Source of the DNA: CAZNDN01 sp964571815
Lineage (GTDB): Bacteria; Fibrobacterota; Chitinivibrionia; Chitinivibrionales; WJKA01
DNA: 12,733 bases
Direction of reading: 5' to 3'
Assembly (NCBI GenBank): GCA_964571815.1
Contig: CAZNDN010000117.1
Location: 1-12,733, forward strand
Shown: positions 5,596 through 11,866 of the stretch, one piece after another
How positions within the stretch are numbered: the first letter of the stretch is position 1
How the letters are laid out: each line of letters starts with the position of its first letter
Made by a program: the position numbers and the translations under genes
The notes under the pieces: generated by a model
What the model was told of the DNA's origin: nothing
What the model saw: the letters and a program-made list of their open reading frames with translations, nothing else
Database searches by the model: none

Positions 5596-7641
5596 TCAGC
5601 GCAAATCATCCCGCCCCGCCGCTTCCTCCGCTTCCGGAATCAGAACTCCGTCTTCGACGGCTCCTCCCTCAGAAGTGTCGGGAACAAATCCCTCTTCCCC
5701 CGTCTCCGGAGACGTTTCAGCTTCGAGCGAATCCTGATCCACGAAGTGTAATTCGTCCATGGCGCGGCTGCCGCCGAACAGCCCGACACCGTACCCCCGG
5801 CGCTCGAACGCTTCCAGTTCCTCTTTCAAATTGACATACGCTCCCTTGTCGAGAATCTTCGGCGTAATGTAGATCACCAGATTGGTCTTCACCTTCCGGT
5901 GAATGGTGGTCTTGAACAGGTAGCCCAGGATCGGAATGTCACCGAGAATCGGTACTTTGAAATGGTTATGCTGATCTTCGGCCCGCAGCAGCCCGCCCAG
6001 TACCAGGGTCTGGCCGTTCTCCAGCCGTACCGTGGTGGTCATCGAACGCTTGAAAACATTCGGCGTCCCCTCTTCACTGCGCCCCATGGCATTGGAGATC
6101 TCGGGCGATACCTCGGCGGTAATCTGCCCGCCCCGGGAAATCCAGGGAGTGATATTGAGCGTAATGCCGAACGAGATCGACTGAAAACGGTAGGTGGGGT
6201 TCTCCGATGTGCCGGTGACGATCTTGAAATACTCGGTCTGCCCCACGTTCATGGTCGCCTTGTTTCCGTTGAGCACCGTAATTCGCGGCTGGGCAAGCAC
6301 TTTGGCCTTCCCCTCCTTTTCCATCAGCCGCAGCCACACCCAGAAATCGTCGTTGAGAACCCCGATGGTTCCCCTGGCAAAATCCTCAATCGCGCTTTTC
6401 CCGCTTTCCCAGCCCCGGTGCCATTCCAGATAGGGGTAGGCGAACCGATGCCTGCCTTCTTCACTGGAGCCGAACTCCACCCCGAAATCCCGCTCCACAT
6501 CGCGGCTGTACTCCACCACCACCGCGTCAATCTGCACCTGGGGAGTGGGGATATCGATGGTGTTGAGAAACTCCCTCGTCTTGACAATGTCTTCGGAGGT
6601 ACCCGACACCAGAAGGGCATTCTGCTCCTTGACCACTTTCACATTGGTCTGGGGAATATTCTTGGGCAGAATCTTGGGAACTTCATCGGCCTTGATATGC
6701 GCCAGATGAATGAGTTCGGATTTGGAGAGCGCCTGTCCCGATGGCGTCGCGGTGTTGCGGTCGCCGATCAGAATGACATTCTCCCGCTCGATGAACGTGA
6801 ACTTGGTCCCTCCAAGCAGCAGCGCCAGGGCCTCGGTAAGGGGCATGGCATTGAGCTTGGCATTCACCTCTCCCCTGACCGTACCGTAGGTGACGATTTC
6901 GATATCGCTTTGCACCGCGATTTCATTGATGACGTTTTCGAGGTCGCCGCCGGCAACATCGAGCGTAATCTTCCCCCCCTGAAACTCAACAAAGAACGAC
7001 CCGGAACTTCGTCGTCCGCGGGGCGACGCCCGACGCCTCGGAGCGGAGGAAGGGGCGCTTTCCGAGGCGTCCGACACATGATAGATGTTTTTACGTTTGA
7101 CAACCTTGAACCCGCTGCCTTCAAGCAGCGCCCGAAGCCCGTCGTCAAGCGGCACCTGATACAGCTTTCCCGACACCGTCCCTTCCAGGTGACTTTCGGG
7201 AACGATATTGACCGCGGTTTTCGAGCTGATCCCCTTGACGAATTCGAGTACCGGCATATTGAGCACATCGGCGGTGAGAAGGCCGTTGCCGTACCGTATA
7301 AACGAGCGTCGCTCGTCGGTCGCCCGCCGTATCCGGTAGACGCTCCCCTCCCGTGACACTTCCAGACCGTGCGACTCCGCCAGCATCTGGAGTCCCTCCA
7401 TGATGGGGACATCGCTCAGGTGAAGCGTGACCTTGCCGCTTACGTCGTTGTCGAGCATGATATTGAGGTCGTAGCCCCGCGAAATCATCCTGATCACATC
7501 CCGGATATCCGTCTCGTTGACATCGAGGGACATGGTACGGGTTTCCTCCTCCTCCGCCGTTGCGACAGTATCCTGCGCCGCAACCGCAAACGCCGTCAGC
7601 CCCACCGCAACGCTCAGACGCAGTAGCTGTAGCTGTAGCAT
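5596..7641 (-). CDS. gspD: Secretin, GspD/PilQ type, with three STN-like domains
   Basis: This 681-residue outer-membrane secretin would form the multimeric exit channel. A signal peptide (about 1-22, ending A-V-A-A-Q) precedes three repeated STN-like domains at about 36-105, 113-189 and 216-293. A basic Ser/Arg/Pro linker (191-214) separates the second and third. A secretin_N/NolW-like domain follows at about 308-378. The secretin core (about 379-597) shows K-V-L-A-Q-P-R-I-T-V-L-N-G at 447-459, Q-T-L-V-L-G-G-L near 544-551, V-P-I-L-G-D-I-P-I-L-G-Y-L-F at 563-576 and T-N-L-V-I-Y-I-T-P at 586-594. The last 45 residues are strongly acidic. The ATG at 7641 is preceded by AAGGGA and starts the signal peptide; upstream in-frame starts add a non-signal extension. 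The gene lies 71 bases after the ATPase gene. PilQ is the alternative name. Confidence 0.92.
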   Translation of the reverse strand: MLQLQLLRLSVAVGLTAFAVAAQDTVATAEEEETRTMSLDVNETDIRDVIRMISRGYDLNIMLDNDVSGKVTLHLSDVPIMEGLQMLAESHGLEVSREGSVYRIRRATDERRSFIRYGNGLLTADVLNMPVLEFVKGISSKTAVNIVPESHLEGTVSGKLYQVPLDDGLRALLEGSGFKVVKRKNIYHVSDASESAPSSAPRRRASPRGRRSSGSFFVEFQGGKITLDVAGGDLENVINEIAVQSDIEIVTYGTVRGEVNAKLNAMPLTEALALLLGGTKFTFIERENVILIGDRNTATPSGQALSKSELIHLAHIKADEVPKILPKNIPQTNVKVVKEQNALLVSGTSEDIVKTREFLNTIDIPTPQVQIDAVVVEYSRDVERDFGVEFGSSEEGRHRFAYPYLEWHRGWESGKSAIEDFARGTIGVLNDDFWVWLRLMEKEGKAKVLAQPRITVLNGNKATMNVGQTEYFKIVTGTSENPTYRFQSISFGITLNITPWISRGGQITAEVSPEISNAMGRSEEGTPNVFKRSMTTTVRLENGQTLVLGGLLRAEDQHNHFKVPILGDIPILGYLFKTTIHRKVKTNLVIYITPKILDKGAYVNLKEELEAFERRGYGVGLFGGSRAMDELHFVDQDSLEAETSPETGEEGFVPDTSEGGAVEDGVLIPEAEEAAGRDDLR

Positions 7642-7712
7642 GGTTTTCCCTTTTCGGTATGGCGGCCCGCTCCCCATCGGCCGCCGACTGGACAACAATA
7701 TCAGCCTTCCTC

Positions 7713-9416
7713 CTACCCCACCGCTCCGTCAACCATCACCACCCGCAGCAGCTCCTCGGGCGTAGTAACCCCGTCACGCACTTTCTCCACGCCGTTGCGG
7801 ATCATGGTTCGATACCCCTTCGACGCAAGCTCCTTGCGCAGGCGCGACTCGGAGGCATCATCGGAAATCATCGAACGCAACGATTCTCCCACGGGTATCA
7901 ATTCGAAAATCGCCGTCCGTCCCCGGTACCCGGTCATTCCGCAGTAGTCGCATCCGACGGCCCGCCACGGCCGCGGCATCTCGTGGTCGGTGAGCACCCC
8001 GGTCCATCGCGCGCGAAGCTCCTCCGACACCTCCCCCGTCGTCCGGCACCGCGGGCACAGAACCCGCACCAGCCGCTGGGCCATGACCGAGAGGAGCGAG
8101 GAGGCGATCAGGAAGGACGGCACGCCCAGATCGCGCAGACGCGTGATCGCCGAGACCGCATCGTTGGTATGAAGCGTGGAGAATACCAGGTGGCCGGTCT
8201 GAGCGGCCTGCATGGCAATCTCCGCCGTTTCGCGGTCGCGGATCTCGCCGATCAGGATCACATCGGGGTCCTGCCGAAGCACCGAGCGCAAGGTGGTGGC
8301 AAAGCTCACTCCCGCCTTCTCGTTGATCTGCACCTGACTGATCCCGTCAAGCTTGTACTCGATGGGGTTTTCGATCGTGGTGATATTGATCGCCTTGTCT
8401 CTGATACGGTTGAGGCAGGCAAAGAGCGTCGAAGACTTCCCGCTTCCGGTCGGCCCCGTAACGAACACCATGCCCTGGGGTTTGTCGATCACCGACGAAA
8501 GGAACTCCATGTTCGGCTTGTCAAGCCCCAGGTTCTCCAGCTCCAGAAGACTCCGGTCGTGCTTCAGCAGCCGCACCACCGTCTTCTCCCCGTGATGCGT
8601 GGGAAGGGTCGAGACACGAAAATCGTACTGCATGCCCCCGTATTCGTACCGTATGCGGCCGTCCTGCGGCACTCGTTTCTCGGCAATATCCAGATCGGCC
8701 AGGATCTTTATGCGCGATGTGAAGGGAACGTACATCCAGCGGTTCAATTCCATGTGCTCCTGCAGCATGCCGTCGATACGGAACCGGACCAGGGCCGCGT
8801 GTTCCCGGGGTTCCACGTGGATATCGGAGGCCCGCGATGCTATGGCCTGGTCGAAAACCAGCGAGACCATTTTGACGACCGGCTCCGATTCGGTTCGTTT
8901 CCTGATCTCCTCAACCGACATCGCCCCGTCGTCGGCACTCCTCTGCCTGGCATACTCGCGGGAGATCCGATCGGCATTGTGACGCAGCGTACTTTCCTTG
9001 TCAAAAAGCAACCGCTGCGCCTCGGCCATGGACGAGGGAGTCGCCACGGCGACTTCGACGGCCATGCCGCTGTGCAGCTCGACTTCCGCGGGCGTATCCA
9101 GATCGACGGGATCGGAGAGGACGATGCCCAGAACTCCCTCACGCGCGTAAATGGGGTAACAGCGACCCTCACGGAACAGATCCAGGGAAACTTCCCGCAG
9201 CAGCCCTTGGTCCACCGCCTCGGGTACCGAAGGAACAAAATCCAGGGAGAACTGCTCGGCCAGCGCGCGGTACACCTCTTCTTCGGTCACGGTCCCCCGG
9301 CGAAGGAGTCGCCGGCCGAGGCGCTCCCCGGCCGCACCCTCCCGCAGGGCGCGATCCAGCGCGGCGCGGTCTATCTTGCCGCTGCTGAGCAGGTTTTCAC
9401 CCAATTTCCGCAGCAT
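7713..9416 (-). CDS. gspE: Type II secretion/type IV pilus assembly ATPase, GspE/PilB family
   Basis: This 567-residue cytoplasmic hexameric ATPase powers pseudopilus or pilus assembly. It has an N-terminal MshEN/GspE_N-like region (about 1-140) and the N2D domain with R-A-S-D-I-H-V-E-P at 195-203. The catalytic core has Walker A GPTGSGKS at 321-328, an Asp box TTIENPIEY at 346-354, Walker B with ILIGEIRD at 387-394 and a His box GHLVFSTLHT at 408-417. A zinc site is formed by CPRC at 454-457 and CDYC at 489-492, as in GspE and PilB. All key residues are present, so the enzyme should be active. Length is normal. The ATG at 9416 has GGAG 8 bases upstream. It is the first gene of the cluster. 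PilB and GspE cannot be separated by eye; the neighbouring GspL-like and GspC-like genes favour GspE. Confidence 0.95.
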   Translation of the reverse strand: MLRKLGENLLSSGKIDRAALDRALREGAAGERLGRRLLRRGTVTEEEVYRALAEQFSLDFVPSVPEAVDQGLLREVSLDLFREGRCYPIYAREGVLGIVLSDPVDLDTPAEVELHSGMAVEVAVATPSSMAEAQRLLFDKESTLRHNADRISREYARQRSADDGAMSVEEIRKRTESEPVVKMVSLVFDQAIASRASDIHVEPREHAALVRFRIDGMLQEHMELNRWMYVPFTSRIKILADLDIAEKRVPQDGRIRYEYGGMQYDFRVSTLPTHHGEKTVVRLLKHDRSLLELENLGLDKPNMEFLSSVIDKPQGMVFVTGPTGSGKSSTLFACLNRIRDKAINITTIENPIEYKLDGISQVQINEKAGVSFATTLRSVLRQDPDVILIGEIRDRETAEIAMQAAQTGHLVFSTLHTNDAVSAITRLRDLGVPSFLIASSLLSVMAQRLVRVLCPRCRTTGEVSEELRARWTGVLTDHEMPRPWRAVGCDYCGMTGYRGRTAIFELIPVGESLRSMISDDASESRLRKELASKGYRTMIRNGVEKVRDGVTTPEELLRVVMVDGAVG

Positions 9417-9774
9417 GGCTCCCTCTCCGGAGCATCGATCGGCGCTTGCTCATTTCACGGTTTCCGGAAAGTCCGGGCGCAAAACTCACCGCCGTCCGTC
9501 GATCACGACGGTTCACCCTCGGCTCACGTCCCGGTGTGTGTGTACCGCGATAAGAAACCGGTTGACGATATTCGGTAGTTAACGTCAAAATATATTATCA
9601 AAGTGAGGTTTGTGTAAGCGGTCCCGGCCCCGAATTACCGAAGTTCGAGTGCGGCACCGGCGGTTGAAGCCGCGGCACAGCGGAAGGCGCTCGGGGGCAT
9701 CGCCGCCCGTAAGCGAACTTTCTCACCCGTAATCCGTTCCGTGCGTGGAAGGCAAAGCCCGTTTTTTTCGACTC
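9417..9774. other. 358-bp divergent intergenic region
   Basis: This stretch separates the minus-strand secretion operon from the plus-strand HD-domain gene and must hold promoters for both. No gene is supported; the reading frames here look like GC-driven noise. An AT-rich island at about 9577-9613 stands out from the GC-rich surroundings. The only minus-strand promoter-like pair I see is weak: TATATT at 9594-9589 with a poor -35 match 17 bases upstream. A T7 run at 9762-9768 lies just before the HD-gene start. No terminator or tRNA is seen. Confidence 0.6.
9562..9588. promoter_or_regulatory. Imperfect inverted repeat, candidate operator
   Basis: TTGACGATAT at 9562-9571 and TTAACGTCAA at 9579-9588 form inverted arms matching at 8 of 10 positions around a 7-base spacer. 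The repeat abuts the AT-rich island in the divergent promoter region. This is the usual geometry of a dimeric regulator site, but no regulator is known here and chance cannot be excluded. The left arm also resembles a -35 box, although no -10 sits at normal spacing on the plus strand. Confidence 0.35.
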
Positions 9775-10305
9775 ATGTCCGAATCCCCGCTCAACTACGA
9801 TCAGGCCCTCAAGCTTCTTCGAACCCGCGGCATGAGTAAGAAGCGCATTGCCCACTCAATCGGCGTAGCCGACACCGCCCGCGACCTGGCCCGCCGTATC
9901 GCACGCCGCCACCCCGCTCTGCCGCTGAACGCCGAAAAGGTCCGGGTCGCCGCGCTTCTTCACGATATCGGCCGGACCCGCGACGGCGATCATGAGCTGA
10001 ACTCCGTGAAAATCCTGCGTGAGGAAGGCCTTGACGATCTGGCCGCCATTGTCATGCACGGCACATTCTACGAAATCCAGAGACTCCGCGGCATCGAGGA
10101 CCCCCGCCTGATACCCCAGTCGCTGGAGAACAAGCTGGTTGCATACGCCGACGCGCGGTTTCGCCTGAAGCCGGTCACGCTGAAAGAACGATTCGACGAC
10201 ATTACAACGCGCACGGCGGGCGATCAAGAAAAATCGGGATCGGTCGCCATGGCACTGAAACGCTTCGTGAGCATGGAACGCGAAATCATGGGGCTTCTGC
10301 AATAG
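9775..10305 (+). CDS. HD-domain metal-dependent phosphohydrolase
   Basis: This 176-residue cytoplasmic protein is a stand-alone HD/HDIG domain. Metal ligands appear in the expected order: H27 in R-I-A-H-S-I-G, H63-D64 in L-L-H-D-I-G-R, candidate accessory histidines H73 and H95, and D126 in A-Y-A-D-A-R. Such proteins usually hydrolyse phosphate esters of nucleotides or related molecules; the substrate cannot be read from the sequence. No partner GGDEF, EAL or REC domain is attached. The ATG at 9775 is chosen as the first ATG before the conserved part, but no ribosome site lies close to it. A GTG at 9745 and an ATG at 9832 are alternatives. The gene converges on the PF04020-type gene with only 26 bases between the ends and no visible terminator. 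Confidence 0.87.
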   Translation: MSESPLNYDQALKLLRTRGMSKKRIAHSIGVADTARDLARRIARRHPALPLNAEKVRVAALLHDIGRTRDGDHELNSVKILREEGLDDLAAIVMHGTFYEIQRLRGIEDPRLIPQSLENKLVAYADARFRLKPVTLKERFDDITTRTAGDQEKSGSVAMALKRFVSMEREIMGLLQ

Positions 10306-10331
10306 CGAAGCCGCGCCCGGCAAGCACGGCC

Positions 10332-10685
10332 CTACTCGCGGGCGCGGGATACCAGGAGGTTTGACGCGGCCCACGAAGTAATGCTGAGGATCAACCATCC
10401 GGCCACGGCCGCCCAGAAACCGGTGATGTCAAAGCCCGGAAGAAGCCAGGCGACGAGACCGAGCATCGCGGCGTTGATCACCGGCAGAAACAGACCGAGG
10501 GTCAGCAGGGTAACGGGCAGCGTCAGAATAACCAGGACCGGGCGCACCACGGCATTGACGATCCCAAGCAGAAAAGCTCCGACCAACAGGGTCAGCAGCG
10601 AGTCGACATGCATGCCCGGCACCACGTAGGCCGCAACGCCGAGGCTGAGCGCACCGATAAGAAACCGGCTCAGAAATCTCTCCAT
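10332..10685 (-). CDS. PF04020-type (phage_holin_4_2) small membrane protein
   Basis: This 117-residue integral membrane protein has about four hydrophobic helices. It carries the family's conserved blocks: P-G-M near 23-25, L-G-I-V-N-A-V-V-R-P at about 40-49, L-T-L-P-V-T-L-L-T-L-G-L-F at about 54-66, I-N-A near 70-72 and L-P-G-F near 82-85. Despite the holin name, these are common chromosomal proteins of unknown function, and nothing here suggests a prophage. The ATG at 10685 has a very strong GGAGGAGGGG 4 bases upstream. It is the last gene of a three-gene minus-strand operon, starting 44 bases after the previous stop. Confidence 0.88.
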   Translation of the reverse strand: MERFLSRFLIGALSLGVAAYVVPGMHVDSLLTLLVGAFLLGIVNAVVRPVLVILTLPVTLLTLGLFLPVINAAMLGLVAWLLPGFDITGFWAAVAGWLILSITSWAASNLLVSRARE

Positions 10686-10729
10686 GGTACCCCTCCTCCC
10701 CCGCCGCCCGGGACGATCAACGAGGCGGA

Positions 10730-11170
10730 TCAGCCGAAATTCCACCGGCGGGCATGCACGTATCCTCCGAGTACCGCGGCCGGGACGGCGCCGGCCACGC
10801 CAACGTAGTTGTACCACGACGGTTGGCCCTGCATGAAGGCGAAACCGATCACAATGCCGGCCACCCCCACAAACGCCGCGTTGAGAAGACCGGGGTCATC
10901 GGCAAACCGCGTCGCTACGTAGCCTCCCGCGGCCGTGAACATGAATCCGAACGGCAGAAAGAGCCCCAGATACCACCTGCTCCGCGACACCGTCTCCGCG
11001 GCATCGAGAAACTCGCCCGCTTCCACACCGTGCAGGCCGAACCACACTTTCAAAACCACGAACATGACAATTGAGAAAATGATGCCGGCACTCCAGTCGA
11101 CGGCCACCCCGAGGAATATCGCCCGTATGTCGAGCCTGCCCGATCGTTGTTCATCGGCCCCGTTGGCCAT
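10730..11170 (-). CDS. Multi-span membrane protein of unknown function
   Basis: I do not recognise this 146-residue protein. It has a short polar N-terminus (about 20 residues) and four likely membrane helices: one from W-S-A-G-I-I-F, one around L-G-L-F-L-P-F-G-F-M-F, one around A-A-F-V-G-V-A-G-I-V, and one around Y-V-G-V-A-G-A-V-P-A-A-V-L. A polar loop with V-E-A-G-E-F-L-D-A-A separates the first two. Gly and Ala are abundant in the later helices. The ATG at 11170 is chosen for the GGGGGAG 4 bases upstream; upstream in-frame starts would run into the preceding gene. It starts 14 bases after the exported-protein gene and is probably co-transcribed with both neighbours, so it may work with them at the envelope. 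Confidence 0.78.
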   Translation of the reverse strand: MANGADEQRSGRLDIRAIFLGVAVDWSAGIIFSIVMFVVLKVWFGLHGVEAGEFLDAAETVSRSRWYLGLFLPFGFMFTAAGGYVATRFADDPGLLNAAFVGVAGIVIGFAFMQGQPSWYNYVGVAGAVPAAVLGGYVHARRWNFG

Positions 11171-11184
11171 GCTACTCCCCCCGG

Positions 11185-11685
11185 TCACGGCTCCCCATCC
11201 GGCGTCGTCTGCCGCAGCCGTCTGATTTCCTCGATCTCCCGCATCTGCTCTTCGAGTTGAAGCGAAAGGCACCGTCGTTTCAATTGCAGGTAGTACCACG
11301 AAATGCTTACTTCACCGCTGTCGTTGCGCAGCGTGCAGAGGGTATCGATGCAGTGAAGTGTCTCCGAGGGCATGGTGACATGCCTCACGACTCCCCACAT
11401 TTCACCGGGGAAGCCCGTACACCGATAGTCGGGACAGAGGGAGTCCGCCGCGGTATCCCACGGCTCGATTCTCTCCTCGCACAACGAGTCCTCGTACCAG
11501 GTCACACAGAATTTCGATCCTCCCGTACTGTCGGTGTTCGACCCCCCCGTGCTGCCGGCGGCGGAATCGACCACGATCCGGGCCGAATCGACACCGGTCG
11601 AATCCACGGCGCTCGTATCGGCGAAAACACAGAGTATCGCACCGGCAAGGAGCAGGAAAGCGCCTCGCGGCCAACCGGACATCAT
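11185..11685 (-). CDS. Cysteine-rich exported protein of unknown function
   Basis: I do not recognise this 166-residue protein. A hydrophobic N-terminus (about 8-22, ending V-F-A before D-T-S) looks like a signal peptide for signal peptidase I. Cys19 is not in a good lipobox, so a lipoprotein is less likely. Residues 23-57 are low-complexity Ser/Thr/Asp/Gly with repeated D-S-T-G, likely a flexible spacer. The mature domain has seven cysteines (60, 69, 84, 89, 112, 117, 139), with spacing that suggests disulfides in the periplasm or outside the cell. The last 30 residues are charged and probably helical. The ATG at 11685 has GGGGAG 6 bases upstream. It is the first gene of a minus-strand operon with two small membrane proteins. 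Confidence 0.72.
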   Translation of the reverse strand: MMSGWPRGAFLLLAGAILCVFADTSAVDSTGVDSARIVVDSAAGSTGGSNTDSTGGSKFCVTWYEDSLCEERIEPWDTAADSLCPDYRCTGFPGEMWGVVRHVTMPSETLHCIDTLCTLRNDSGEVSISWYYLQLKRRCLSLQLEEQMREIEEIRRLRQTTPDGEP

Positions 11686-11810
11686 GCCGTTCTCCCCTGA
11701 CAGGCTTGAGTGAGTACATCCACACGACAACAATGACAAAAATACTTACCGACCGTCCCTCCCATCTCTTTCCGTGCTCTTCTCGTGCGGGAAAAGGTAT
11801 TTTTTTTGCC

Positions 11811-11830
11811 TTTGAACCAATTTGAACCAA
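11811..11830 (+). repeat. Perfect tandem duplication of a 10-mer
   Basis: TTTGAACCAA occurs twice in direct succession, about 36-56 bases upstream of the ABC ATPase start. Ten bases is close to one helical turn, so the copies would face the same side of the DNA, as expected for a regulator site. It may also be a simple slippage duplication. Each copy contains a TTGAAC that resembles a -35 box. Confidence 0.6.
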
Positions 11831-11841
11831 GCTGCGATAAC
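11812..11841 (+). promoter_or_regulatory. Possible sigma-70-type promoter for the ABC ATPase gene
   Basis: TTGAAC at 11812-11817 (4 of 6 to the -35 consensus) and GATAAC at 11836-11841 (4 of 6 to the -10 consensus) are 18 bases apart and precede the ATG by about 25 bases. The -35 lies in the first copy of the tandem 10-mer. The match is modest, and consensus rules for this organism are unknown. Confidence 0.3.
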
Positions 11842-11866
11842 CTGTGCCCGTGGGCGGAGGCCCCTG

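Larger units (their letters stand above)
11686..11866. other. 181-bp divergent intergenic region
   Basis: This region lies between the start of the minus-strand exported-protein operon and the plus-strand ABC ATPase gene, so it should carry both promoters. On the minus strand a TTGTCA box (5 of 6 to the -35 consensus) lies near 11738-11733, but no good -10 follows at normal spacing. A T8 run at 11800-11807 sits inside a short imperfect inverted repeat (11793-11799 with 11807-11813). No gene is supported here. Confidence 0.55.

Noticed and set aside
5899..7356. A 485-codon plus-strand open frame opposite the secretin gene
   Set aside because: It is an antisense shadow of a clear secretin and has no recognisable protein features.
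7624..7641. Hexamer repeat (CTACAG) at the secretin start codon as a phase-variation tract
   Set aside because: There are only about two and a half copies and the unit is a multiple of three, so slippage would not switch the frame.
7560..9578. A 672-codon plus-strand open frame opposite the ATPase gene
   Set aside because: It lies antisense to an unmistakable GspE/PilB gene and translates to Arg/His/Pro-rich sequence with no family resemblance. Long antisense frames are common in GC-rich coding DNA.
10332..10685. Prophage or lysis cassette suggested by the holin-like family name
   Set aside because: PF04020 proteins are widespread chromosomal membrane proteins. No endolysin, integrase, phage structural gene or attachment site is present nearby.
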